NCBI GenBank assembly: GCA_003671075.1
Contig: QWPT01000013.1
Span: forward strand, 1-45,049
Direction: 5' to 3'
From: Planctomycetota bacterium
GTDB taxonomy: Bacteria; Planctomycetota; Phycisphaerae; Phycisphaerales; SM1A02
Length of the DNA: 45,049 nucleotides
The translations under genes were made by a program, and so were the position numbers. This document shows positions 18,646-26,516 of this stretch, in pieces. Every line of letters starts with the position of its first letter. The first letter of the stretch is position 1. Below the pieces are notes generated by a model. The model was not told where the DNA came from. It saw nothing but the letters and a program-made list of their open reading frames with translations, and did no database searches.

Positions 18646-19866
18646 TCAGCGCAGCTTGCCGCACGATGGATCAGGAATCTTCACTGGCTCCCATCGCGAA
18701 GCGAGTTGGCGCTTGCCGTCGGTTGCCTCGATGATCCACACGCTCTTGCGCGGGAAACGCTCGTTGGCTGCGGGCGCGATCGTTCCCGTGATCCCCTCGA
18801 AAGGGGTCGACGACGACGCGAACTCGCGCATCGCTCGTCCCACGGTGGCGCGGGTGACGACTCCGCCTGATTGCGCACGCGCGATCGCGGCCACCGCTAT
18901 CCGGGTGGCGTCATAGCCGAGCGCCGCGAACGCCGTTGGCTCCGCGCCGCCAAAGCGCTGGCGATAGCGGGCGACGAACGCATCGACCGCCGGTTCGCCC
19001 TTGCCCGCAAGCCACGCGTGCGTGCTGTAGTAGACAACACCGAGGCCCTGCGCGTTGAATATCTCGGGCTCGTCAAATGAATCAGGCCCAAGCACCGCGC
19101 CGGTAAATCCGCGCATGCGCAGTGCGCTCGTTACGCGTGGTCCGTCTTGAGGCAGCGCGGCGAGATAGATCGCTTGCGGCTTCTTGGCCAATGCCGTGGT
19201 GATCGCGCCTTCCACATCGCTCGAGAACGCCACCACCGCGGTCTTGCCCGCAGGAAGTCCACGAAACGCCGTAGTAAACGCCGCGCCCACCGCGCTGGCA
19301 AACTCGCTCTTGGCGTCGAACAGCACGACGGTTTCGCGCACGGCGAGCCGCTCGTACGCAAACTCCGCCATGGCCGCGCCTTGCATTGGATCGGAATAGC
19401 AGGCAAATGAAAGCAATTCCGCGCCCGACATCGTAAGCAGGCACGGGTCGGTCGCGCCCGCCACCATCACTGGCGTGCCGGCAGCGGCGAACGCGGGCAT
19501 CGCCACACGCAGTTCGTCGGAGTCGGTGAATCCCACCGCAACCACCGCCTCGCGCGCCGCATCGACCGCAGCGGCATCATTGAAATACACCGCGCGAAAG
19601 TCGGCGCCATGTTCTTCGACCGCCAGCATCGCCCCGCGCTTTCCCTCGGAACCGAGAGAAGCCTGCCCGAGCGAATCGTCGAACACGATGGCCAACTTGG
19701 TCACGCCCGCGTCGCTGCCCGCGTTTCCCGACGCGCGACAACCCGCGACCAGCAGAAGTGCAAGCAACAGCAGACTGGGCGAATCTATGTTTGACAATGG
19801 CATGCGTGTGTTCATCCGGGTGTTCATCCGTCTGTTCATCCGTGTTGTCATCCGAGCGTCCATCAT
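18646..19866 (-). CDS. LivK-like substrate-binding lipoprotein (type 1 periplasmic binding fold)
   Basis: Up to 406 residues. A lipobox LLLVAGC is followed by a Ser/Gly/Ala linker, then a type 1 periplasmic-binding fold (Leu/Ile/Val-binding, ANF receptor-like): AIVFDDSLGQ, GVVYYSTHAWLAG, FVARYRQRFG and AALGYDATRIAVAAI. Such proteins deliver amino acids or other small ligands to ABC transporters or act as sensors; no permease or ATPase genes are nearby, so it may be an orphan. The start is uncertain. The ATG at 19866 adds 21 residues made of Met-Asn-Thr-Arg repeats encoded by a 12-bp tandem repeat; the ATG at 19803 gives a normal lipoprotein signal peptide. Neither has a clear ribosome-binding site. 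Convergent with the helicase gene, 12 bases apart. Confidence 0.8.
   Translation of the reverse strand: MMDARMTTRMNRRMNTRMNTRMPLSNIDSPSLLLLALLLVAGCRASGNAGSDAGVTKLAIVFDDSLGQASLGSEGKRGAMLAVEEHGADFRAVYFNDAAAVDAAREAVVAVGFTDSDELRVAMPAFAAAGTPVMVAGATDPCLLTMSGAELLSFACYSDPMQGAAMAEFAYERLAVRETVVLFDAKSEFASAVGAAFTTAFRGLPAGKTAVVAFSSDVEGAITTALAKKPQAIYLAALPQDGPRVTSALRMRGFTGAVLGPDSFDEPEIFNAQGLGVVYYSTHAWLAGKGEPAVDAFVARYRQRFGGAEPTAFAALGYDATRIAVAAIARAQSGGVVTRATVGRAMREFASSSTPFEGITGTIAPAANERFPRKSVWIIEATDGKRQLASRWEPVKIPDPSCGKLR
19807..19854. repeat. Four degenerate 12-bp tandem repeats at a gene start
   Basis: Four units ending TTCATCCG or GTCATCCG lie over the 5' end of the binding-lipoprotein gene. On the minus strand each carries an in-frame ATG, giving several possible starts. 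Confidence 0.8.
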
Positions 19867-19982
19867 GGGCTCACGGATATTCGCACAACCCGGTCGGCCG
19901 CGCCGTTGCAGTTCAGCGAATTGTCTGTCATCCTTCGGGGAATCTGTCCCGCCGCCATTTCTCGATACGCAAGAGGCAATCC

Positions 19983-20507
19983 ATGATTCGTAGCAGCCAC
20001 CGCTCCATCGCGCTCCGTTGGTTACTCCCCGTGCTTGCGTTCGCCATGTGCGGATGTGCGTCCACGAAGTACGCGCTGCCGACTCCCGCGCAAAAGCTCG
20101 ACTTCCAAAACGCCATCCACGGCGATCTCGATGCCACCGCCTCGCTCGCTCTCACCGAAGACGCGATTTACACGCATCTCGAGCGATTCATGTACACCCA
20201 CCCCGAGCTCTACGGGTCAACCTATGCGCTCGACCCCGCCTACGCCGGCAAGGAGCTCGCGCCCTATGTCTACCGCGTCAACGGCAAGTTGCTCCGCAAA
20301 GACCTCGCGGTCGGCGACTACGACTACTCCCATCTGCCTTGGTTCACCTTGCCGATGTCGCTCAAGTTGCCCGTGTGGTCGGATGCGTACTTCGACGCTG
20401 GCGGCGGCGACATCATGATGATGACCTACTCGGCGCCGATCATGAAGGACGGCCGCGCCATCGGCGTCCTGACCGCGGATTTCCCGCTCAAGCTCAAGGC
20501 CGAGTAA
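19983..20507 (+). CDS. Cache-domain lipoprotein
   Basis: A 174-residue protein with a signal peptide ending at a lipobox-like site (LAFAMCGC, residues 18-25), so it is probably lipid-anchored. The remainder matches the shape of a Cache sensor domain: HPELYGSTYALDP, APYVYRVNG, DYDYSHLPWF, a WSDAYFDAGGG stretch, then MMTYSAPIMKDGRAIGVLTADFPL. Such domains usually sit in front of phosphatase, histidine kinase or chemoreceptor modules; here the protein stops right after the domain. GAGG lies 6 bases before the ATG. It may bind a small carboxylate or amine and hand the signal to another protein; no partner is encoded next to it. Confidence 0.75.
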   Translation: MIRSSHRSIALRWLLPVLAFAMCGCASTKYALPTPAQKLDFQNAIHGDLDATASLALTEDAIYTHLERFMYTHPELYGSTYALDPAYAGKELAPYVYRVNGKLLRKDLAVGDYDYSHLPWFTLPMSLKLPVWSDAYFDAGGGDIMMMTYSAPIMKDGRAIGVLTADFPLKLKAE

Positions 20508-20527
20508 ACCCCGCTATTTCGCGGGGT
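20508..20527. terminator. Bidirectional hairpin between convergent genes
   Basis: ACCCCGC/GCGGGGT pairs over 7 bp with a 6-base loop, directly after the Cache lipoprotein stop. It covers the last codons of the convergent dehydrogenase gene. There is no long T-run. Confidence 0.55.
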
Positions 20528-21377
20528 ATTCGTACACGCCGCGACCGCTCTTGTCGCCGAGGCGCCCCGCCTGCACCAGCTGGCGCAGCATCGGGCACGG
20601 GAAAAACTTGGGGTTTCCGAGTTCGCGGTACAGCACCATCATGATGTCGTGGCACACATCGAGGCCAATGAAGTCGGCCAGGCGCAGCGGACCCATCGGA
20701 AAATTACAGCCCAGCAGCATGATCTGATCGATGTCCTCGGGCTTCGCCACGCCTTCCATCCACGCGTAGAACGCCTCGTTGATCATCGGCATCAGCACGC
20801 GGTTCGACACGAAACCCGCGCGATCATTGGCCGGAACCGGCGTCTTGCCCATCGCCTTCGAAAGCTCGATGGTGCGCTGCGTGGTTTCCTCGCTCGTCGC
20901 GATGCCCTTGATGACCTCGACCAACTTCATGATCGGCACCGGGTTGAAGAAGTGCATGCCGATCACGCGGTGCGCATCGGAACCGACGGCGCTGGCGAGG
21001 TCGGTGATCGAAATGCTCGAGGTGTTGGTGGCGAGCACGACATCGGCGCGAAAATTCGCTTGCATCGCCTTGAAGATCTTCTTCTTGACCTCGACATGCT
21101 CCGTCGCCGCCTCAACAACCCAGTCGGCGCTCTTGGCCTCGGCCATGTCGGTCACATAGCACAGGCGCTTGAGCGCAGCGTCCGCGGCGTCTTGCTGCAG
21201 CTTGCCCTTCTCAACAAGGCGCGCGAGGATCTTGGCATGGCCGGCCTTCGCCTTGTCGAGCGCAGCCTGACTCACATCGATCTGGATCGCGGCGATCCCC
21301 GACTGCGCAGCGGTGAGGGCGATGCCTGAACCCATGGTTCCGGCGCCGATGACGGCAATGGTCTTGACTGTGGACAT
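20514..21377 (-). CDS. 3-hydroxybutyryl-CoA dehydrogenase
   Basis: A 287-residue NAD(P)-dependent dehydrogenase that interconverts 3-hydroxybutyryl-CoA and acetoacetyl-CoA. The N-terminal Rossmann fold carries VIGAGTMGSGIA (residues 9-20). The catalytic His is His142 in GMHFFNPVPIMKLVEVI, after TNTSSISIT. The C-terminal helical domain starts at FVSNRVLMPMINEA and ends with YEYPAK. Length and layout match the short Hbd/PaaH type without a fused hydratase. The ATG at 21377 is chosen because a TACATT box lies 9 bases upstream; the bases between are C-rich (CCTCCCCCT) and cannot serve as a Shine-Dalgarno. Confidence 0.92.
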   Translation of the reverse strand: MSTVKTIAVIGAGTMGSGIALTAAQSGIAAIQIDVSQAALDKAKAGHAKILARLVEKGKLQQDAADAALKRLCYVTDMAEAKSADWVVEAATEHVEVKKKIFKAMQANFRADVVLATNTSSISITDLASAVGSDAHRVIGMHFFNPVPIMKLVEVIKGIATSEETTQRTIELSKAMGKTPVPANDRAGFVSNRVLMPMINEAFYAWMEGVAKPEDIDQIMLLGCNFPMGPLRLADFIGLDVCHDIMMVLYRELGNPKFFPCPMLRQLVQAGRLGDKSGRGVYEYPAK

Positions 21378-21386
21378 AGGGGGAGG

Positions 21387-21392
21387 AATGTA
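21387..21392 (-). promoter_or_regulatory. Candidate -10 box of the hydroxybutyryl-CoA dehydrogenase gene
   Basis: TACATT on the minus strand, 9 bases before the ATG. The box, the spacing and the C-rich spacer are repeated almost exactly before nuoG. Confidence 0.55.
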
Positions 21393-21410
21393 GCAGCCGC
21401 CAAGGTGATT

Positions 21411-21440
21411 TTGCAGTCGCGTCGGCATCGTGGCTACACT
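21411..21440 (+). promoter_or_regulatory. Candidate promoter of the 518-residue unknown protein
   Basis: TTGCAG (21411-21416) and TACACT (21435-21440) are separated by 18 bases. This would give a leader of about 45 bases before the ATG at 21492. It is divergent from the dehydrogenase promoter. Confidence 0.45.
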
Positions 21441-21491
21441 GCGGACTGGCGGTCGTGCGGATCGTTTGGAACAACATTTTCGGAATTGAAC

Positions 21492-23048
21492 ATGAAGACG
21501 ATCGATCCACATGCGGCGGATCAGGCGGCGCGCACTCGTACCGCTCGAGAAGTCGCCGAGCTCTTCGCAACGCTCGCGGCCCAGCGCCCCGAGGTACTCG
21601 ATGCGCTCCACGCGCTGCTGGTCGCGTTGACCGCGCCGCCGTCAGCGACAGCGGCGGTGCCCGCGCCCCCGCTCGCACCGACGGACAACGACGAACCCAC
21701 GACGACCGATTCGGCGACCGATCCGGCGACCGATCCGACGACACGCTGCTGCGCTGAGGAGCAGCACCTGGATCTACCGATCACCCAAATGGGTGTCGTC
21801 GAGGTCAAGCCGAAGCCACTGCCGACCATACCAAAGCGAGCAACGCATGTGCCCGACGAGAAGGACAAGGCGAGCCTGCAGGCCCTCATGGGGCGCTTCG
21901 GCGGACCCGCTGCGGAGAGCGCAGGGCTTGGCGTGCCCAGCGCCAATCCAACGCTCGACCTGCACGAAGGCTGCTGGAGCCCCGAGTCGCGGACAGCGAG
22001 ATCACTCGCGCGGTTCGCTCGGACCCAGGCGAAGCGAATGAGGTCGCTGCGGCGAGCGCGCCATGAGCAGCGCGAGTTGCCGCCGACCGACGGATTCCTC
22101 GCAGATGCGTGCATTGAGGATTGGTCGAGCGACGCCGCGCGCATCGCTCGCCTCGCGCCAAAGCAGTTCCGCGAAGCGGAACGCTGGTACTCGCTGACCG
22201 CTCATGCGCTTCAGGAAATCGCAGAGTGGCTGGAAGCGCACCCGAGTGCGGAGCTTGGTGGTGGCCTGACGCCACAGGCTCTCGTTGAACGGCTTGAGTG
22301 CCTTGCGATCAGCCAGAAGGGAATCTTCTGCTGGATCGAGCGCACCCTCAGCGCCAGCGTGCGCTGCGGCGTGCAGGAGTCCGTCTTCCACACGCTTCGC
22401 GCGTGGAACTCCCGCGAGTGCTTCGGCGTGTACCTCCCGTTCGGCATGCACCTTCAGCAGTCGGTGACCAGCGACGAGCGCGAGCTGGTCGAGCGCAATC
22501 TCGCCCGTTTCGAGTTGGAGCATGCCGTCGACGACGACGCGCCTGCAGCCACACAATCGCCTGCGAATACCGATCGTCCCGCCTCGCACCGAGCTGCCAG
22601 CGTCGAGCGATTCGAATCGGTGATCGAAGCGTTCGAAGCCGCGCGCGAATCATTCGGCCACGATGGCGTGATCTGCTTCACCGAGCGTGCAGAGGAGAGC
22701 GCGGCGGCATCTGCGTTCAAGCGTCCCGACGAGGTATACGAGTTCTTCGAGTCGCTGCACGGGATTGCGTGGCACCTGCGCGAGAACGATCACGCGGGTC
22801 AGCCGCTCGAAACCCTGTTCCTTCAGCGCGGCTTCAGGAAGAAGCCGTGCACGCCAGGCACCATGCGGCGGCTTCACCGCTTCTACCACATGCGATTCGA
22901 GGGAGAGCAAATCGAACTGTCGCAGCACGTCACGCTCGGATCGCGCAACCAGAGCACGTGCCTTTCGATCCACTGGTGGCATGAGAAGGAACGCGGCCGA
23001 TTTGTGGTCGGCCACTGCGGCAAGCACCTTCCGAACTCCCTCACGTAG
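21492..23048 (+). CDS. Unrecognised 518-residue soluble protein
   Basis: I do not recognise this protein. It has no signal peptide or transmembrane helix. A Pro/Asp/Thr-rich low-complexity linker (about residues 50-85, with DPATDPTT) is followed by a Cys pair and a basic stretch rich in Arg (about 165-190). The rest is mostly helical, with many Glu/Arg/Trp (EAERWYSLTAHALQEIAEW), then a second Ala/Asp linker near 350-375. The C-terminal 60 residues look like a compact alpha/beta unit with LSIHWWHEKERGRFVVGHCG and a final GKHLPNS. The ATG at 21492 is chosen because the promoter candidate overlaps longer versions. It stands alone, with a strong terminator behind it. Confidence 0.7.
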   Translation: MKTIDPHAADQAARTRTAREVAELFATLAAQRPEVLDALHALLVALTAPPSATAAVPAPPLAPTDNDEPTTTDSATDPATDPTTRCCAEEQHLDLPITQMGVVEVKPKPLPTIPKRATHVPDEKDKASLQALMGRFGGPAAESAGLGVPSANPTLDLHEGCWSPESRTARSLARFARTQAKRMRSLRRARHEQRELPPTDGFLADACIEDWSSDAARIARLAPKQFREAERWYSLTAHALQEIAEWLEAHPSAELGGGLTPQALVERLECLAISQKGIFCWIERTLSASVRCGVQESVFHTLRAWNSRECFGVYLPFGMHLQQSVTSDERELVERNLARFELEHAVDDDAPAATQSPANTDRPASHRAASVERFESVIEAFEAARESFGHDGVICFTERAEESAAASAFKRPDEVYEFFESLHGIAWHLRENDHAGQPLETLFLQRGFRKKPCTPGTMRRLHRFYHMRFEGEQIELSQHVTLGSRNQSTCLSIHWWHEKERGRFVVGHCGKHLPNSLT

Positions 23049-23071
23049 GCCGAGAGGGCCACGCAAGCAAA

Positions 23072-23098
23072 GCGGCCCAGAGCAATGCTCCGGGCCGC
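23072..23098. terminator. Strong bidirectional hairpin terminator
   Basis: GCGGCCC/GGGCCGC pairs over 7 bp, then one mismatch, then GAGC/GCTC around a three-base loop. It lies between the convergent unknown gene (ends 23048) and citrate synthase gene (ends 23123). Confidence 0.75.
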
Positions 23099-23122
23099 GT
23101 CATTTCGAGAGATTGCACGCGC

Positions 23123-24280
23123 TCACGCCTTCCACTGCAGGCTCATCGGCCCGGTGTAACTCGCCAGCGGGCGAATGATGCGGTTGCTCGCGTGCTGCTC
23201 CATGATGTGCGCGCACCATCCAGTGATGCGGCTCGCCACGAAGATCGGCGTGTACTGCGGCACAGGAATGCCGAGGATGAAGTAGGTCATGCCGCAGGGG
23301 AAGTCGACATTGGGATGGATGTTCTTGTCGCGCAACATGATCGCCTGGACTTCATCGCCCATATCAAACCACTTCTGGCTCGAGGGTCCATGCTTGGCCG
23401 CGAGCTTGAGTCCCCAGCGGCGCAGAATGCCAGCGCGGTGATCGCCGTTCTTGTAGACGCGGTGCCCGAAACCCATGAGCTTGCGCTTCTCGGCGAACGC
23501 GCGCTGCATCCACGCATCGATGGTCATCGCTCCGTTGGCGCAATCCTTGTCGACATCCTTCAGCATCTCCATTGCCATCTCGTTGGCGCCGCCGTGGAGC
23601 GGACCCTTGAGCGCGCCGATGCCGCCGCAAACAGCGCTGTGCATGTCGGTTTCGGTCGAAGCGATGGTGCGGCAAGAGAAAGTGCTCGCGTTGAAATCGT
23701 GCTCGGCGTAGAGCACCAACGACACATCCATGATGCGTGCCGCAAGTTCGTCGGGCTTCTTGCCCGTGATCGACCAGAGCAAATTCGCCGCATGACTGAG
23801 CGAAGGATCGGGATCAACCGGCGCGTGGCCATCGAGCGTGCGCTGGCACGCGCCGACAAGCGTGGGGATTTGCGCGAGAAGTCGCTTTGATTTGCGAAGG
23901 CCCGCTGCAGGAGAATTGTCCTCGCAGTCGGGGTCGAGATGCGAAAGCAGCGACACGCCCGTGCGCAGGATCGACATCGGATGCGCCTTAGGGCTCTCCT
24001 TGGCAATGCGGACGATCGCGTCGCGCACGCTGGTCGGGATCGCGCGCATCGAAGCGACTTCGGCCTTGAAGGCCGCGAGTTCGGCGGCCGACGGCTTGTG
24101 CCCAACCAGCAGCAGGAAAGACACTTCTTCGAAAGTCGCGTTCTCCGCCAAGTCGGCGATCTCGTAACCGCGATAGATGAGTTCCGTCTGCGTCACCGCG
24201 CAGATCGAGGTATCGCCGACGGTCTGGCCGGCAAGGCCACGGGTATCGACAGGCTTTGGAGCAGGGGCAGCGGTGGTCAT
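23123..24280 (-). CDS. Citrate synthase or 2-methylcitrate synthase
   Basis: Condenses oxaloacetate with acetyl-CoA (citrate) or propionyl-CoA (2-methylcitrate); 385 residues, the short dimeric type. The catalytic triad is His229 (GPLHGGANE), His273 (GFGHRVYKNGDHRA) and Asp326 (NVDFPCGMTY). Other family stretches are YAEHDFNASTF, YTPIFVASRITGW and RIIRPLASYTGP. By eye I cannot separate GltA from PrpC; a methylisocitrate lyase is encoded 4.6 kb away, but not in the same operon, so a methylcitrate role is possible. A possible -10 TAGACT (24338-24343) would give a leader of about 55 bases. Confidence 0.9.
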   Translation of the reverse strand: MTTAAPAPKPVDTRGLAGQTVGDTSICAVTQTELIYRGYEIADLAENATFEEVSFLLLVGHKPSAAELAAFKAEVASMRAIPTSVRDAIVRIAKESPKAHPMSILRTGVSLLSHLDPDCEDNSPAAGLRKSKRLLAQIPTLVGACQRTLDGHAPVDPDPSLSHAANLLWSITGKKPDELAARIMDVSLVLYAEHDFNASTFSCRTIASTETDMHSAVCGGIGALKGPLHGGANEMAMEMLKDVDKDCANGAMTIDAWMQRAFAEKRKLMGFGHRVYKNGDHRAGILRRWGLKLAAKHGPSSQKWFDMGDEVQAIMLRDKNIHPNVDFPCGMTYFILGIPVPQYTPIFVASRITGWCAHIMEQHASNRIIRPLASYTGPMSLQWKA

Positions 24281-24386
24281 GGTTGAAGTCCGTGCAATGG
24301 CGAGAAACTCGCGCGAAAGCGGCGAGATTGAACGGCGAGTCTACACCGCTCGAATCCCCCACGCCCGCGCACATTCACCGTTGCTC

Positions 24387-24583
24387 GAGGAAGCCGCCGC
24401 AGCACGATCGCACTCGACCCCACCGCCTCCAGAGGAAGCAGCCGCAGCACAATCAAGCTCGACCCCACCGCCTCCAAAGGAAGCAGCCGCAGCACAATCA
24501 AGCTCGACCCCACCGCCTCCAAAGGAAGCAGCCGCAGCACAATCAAGCTCAACCCCACCGCCTCCAGAGGAAGCAGCCGCAGC
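24387..24583. repeat. 45-bp minisatellite, four full copies plus a partial one
   Basis: Units start at 24387, 24432, 24477 and 24522, with a partial unit to 24583. The inner copies are nearly identical; the first is more diverged. Because 45 is a multiple of three and the unit has no stop in most frames, long ORFs exist on both strands. On the plus strand the frame from an ATG at 24297 to a stop at 24651-24653 reads repeats like EEAAAAQSSSTPPPP; this could be a small Ala/Pro-rich protein, but nothing else supports coding. Confidence 0.85.
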
Positions 24584-24604
24584 TGCGCCCGCCCCAAAAC
24601 GACC

Positions 24605-24632
24605 AACGGCGCCCCCTTTACGGTGCGCCGTT
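24605..24632 (+). terminator. Terminator-like hairpin after the minisatellite
   Basis: AACGGCGC/GCGCCGTT pairs over 8 bp with a 12-base loop, followed by AGCCCCCTTTGTTTCC. It would fit the end of a plus-strand transcript crossing the repeats. Confidence 0.45.
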
Positions 24633-25099
24633 AGCCCCCTTTGTTTCCGCTGACTCGCTTCCCGGCGAACCAACGTTCCCTGTGTTCTCAAGGTCGCGCG
24701 AATTTCGCGCAAACTCGAGTCCCTCCTGAATTCTCACTCGCGAGGATCCTCGTGAGCGAGCGTGTGAGCGGCAGGTTCCCTTTCCGCCGTTCACGAGCGA
24801 TTCGATCTAGTTTCGAATCACTGTCCCTTTTTACCTCCGCCCGCCTTCAGGTCCCTCAACCCGAAGGCTTGCGAACACGAGCGACTCCCTAAATCGCTCA
24901 TGCGCCACCTTTCGGCGGCTATGCCATTGTTCCGTCCATCGCGAAAAAGTGTTGCGGCTTGCATCAAAATTCGTGAAAATTACGACCTTCGTTCCTGCGC
25001 CACTTGAAAAATCGCGGTTATGGGGCAAAGCCCAACCAGGTGATTTTTCAATTGCCCGTTCCATCAAGTTCAATCGGGGCCGCGCTTTAGGCTGTCCTT
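24633..25099. other. Gene-free, locally AT-richer region with inverted repeats
   Basis: No convincing coding sequence is seen on either strand. There is a palindrome CGAGGATCCTCG near 24741 and a two-tier stem: TTGAAAAATC (25004-25013) with GATTTTTCAA (25042-25051), enclosing GGGCAAAGCCC (25023-25033). Codon-like structure is absent and base composition is lower in GC than in flanking genes. The two-tier stem ends about 60 bases before the next start codon. Confidence 0.5.
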
Positions 25100-25105
25100 T
25101 AGACT
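25100..25105 (+). promoter_or_regulatory. Candidate -10 box of the gluzincin-sigma-kinase unit
   Basis: TAGACT ends 6 bases before the ATG at 25112. There is no Shine-Dalgarno. It would drive the three-gene unit. Confidence 0.5.
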
Positions 25106-25111
25106 GAACCG

Positions 25112-26476
25112 ATGCTCATCGAGTCCGCATCTACCCTGATTCGGGTGGCAATTGCCGCCACCTGCGTGATGCTTGGAGATTCGGATCCGCTGGCGAATTG
25201 CGCGACTGGCGCGGCTTCGACGCACGCTTCAACCAACGCAGTGACATGGACGCCGGGCACCGAGGTTCGCTCAAAGCACTATCGCATTCTCAGCGATCTC
25301 GGCGTCGACGACACCCGCATCTACTCCACGCATCTCGACCTGATTTACGAGGAGTACGCGCGACGACTGTCGAGTCTCGCACAGCGCGCGCCCGAAGTTC
25401 CGTTCGTGCTCATGTTCGCCAAGGAGCAGGATTACATCGCTGAGTTGCGTAAGCGCTACGGAGTGAACGCAATCGGCAGCGGTGGCATGTTCTTCATCAC
25501 CAGCGAAGGGGCAGCGCTCGCGTTTTTTACGGAAAGTCTGCCGCGCTCGCGCGTGTTTCATGTGCTCCAGCACGAGGGATTTCATCAGTACGCCTACAGC
25601 CGATTTGTCGGCGCGCTTTCGCCGTGGCTGAACGAGGGGCTCGCTGAATATTTTGGCGAGGCGGTGGTGATCGATGGCCGCGTGATCGTCGGCCAGGCCA
25701 GCCCCGGTCCCGTCGAGCGGATCAAGAAGGCGATCGACGCAAACACCACCATCGACTTTCTTCGGCTGCTGACAATGACCAGCGAAGCGTGGAACGACAA
25801 TGTTCGCACTGGCGATGCATCGATCCAATACATGCAGTCTTGGTCGATGGTCCAGTTTCTGAGTTGGGCGGAAAATGGTCGGTATCGCGGGGCTTTCGAG
25901 GGATATCTGCAACTCATTCACTCCGGCGTTCCCAGCGAGCGCGCCTTCGTGCAGGCGTTTCAGACCAACGACTTGAAGAGCTTTGAAAACACTTGGAAGC
26001 AGTGGGCGCTCAAGACCACGCCGTCCTCGCTCGGCACCGCTGCGCTACGACTGACCTTTCTGGCCGAGGGACTGGTTGCCCTCTCGCGCGATGGCGTGAA
26101 GGTCGAATCGCTTGACGACCTACTTGCGAAATTGCGCGATCGAAACTTCTCCACCGAAGTGAGCGTGCACGGTCGCACCGAGAAGATGGAAGCGAACGAG
26201 ACGATCTTGGTGATTCCCAAAGACGAGCTCGCCGATGCGCAGCCCGTGTTCGACATGATCGTGCCCAAGCCTGCGCGGTCCACCGCCAACGACAAGAAGC
26301 GCGAGGCCGACCATCCGACCCCGCCGACGATCACGACGCGCGGACTCGAGCCGCGCGAACTGGTGTTGAAATGGACGCGACGAAAGTCGGGCGAGTTCGA
26401 CTACGAAATTCTCTCGCCCAAGAAGGCACCGCCCGCGGCGAAAGAGCCGAAGAAACCTGCGAAAGACAAAGCCTGA
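25112..26476 (+). CDS. Exported gluzincin-type protein with HExxH (DUF1570-like)
   Basis: A 454-residue protein. A hydrophobic N-terminus (about residues 6-25) suggests export. HEGFH at 154-158 is a zinc site, and Glu175 in WLNEGLAEYFGEA is the likely third ligand. The C-terminal 130 residues are charged and repeat-poor, with a Lys/Pro/Ala tail (KAPPAAKEPKKPAKDKA). It shares the catalytic layout with the protein at 2132-3583. It lies 40 bases upstream of an ECF sigma factor and a membrane kinase on the same strand, so it may be part of that signalling unit. Proteolytic activity is inferred from the motif only. Confidence 0.75.
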   Translation: MLIESASTLIRVAIAATCVMLGDSDPLANCATGAASTHASTNAVTWTPGTEVRSKHYRILSDLGVDDTRIYSTHLDLIYEEYARRLSSLAQRAPEVPFVLMFAKEQDYIAELRKRYGVNAIGSGGMFFITSEGAALAFFTESLPRSRVFHVLQHEGFHQYAYSRFVGALSPWLNEGLAEYFGEAVVIDGRVIVGQASPGPVERIKKAIDANTTIDFLRLLTMTSEAWNDNVRTGDASIQYMQSWSMVQFLSWAENGRYRGAFEGYLQLIHSGVPSERAFVQAFQTNDLKSFENTWKQWALKTTPSSLGTAALRLTFLAEGLVALSRDGVKVESLDDLLAKLRDRNFSTEVSVHGRTEKMEANETILVIPKDELADAQPVFDMIVPKPARSTANDKKREADHPTPPTITTRGLEPRELVLKWTRRKSGEFDYEILSPKKAPPAAKEPKKPAKDKA

Positions 26477-26516
26477 GTTCCCGAAGTCCCGCGCCGTGAG
26501 CGCGATCCAGACCACC

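Noticed and set aside
24387-24583. Repeat array as a CRISPR
   Set aside because: The units are directly adjacent with no unique spacers, no repeat palindrome and no cas genes, so it is a minisatellite.
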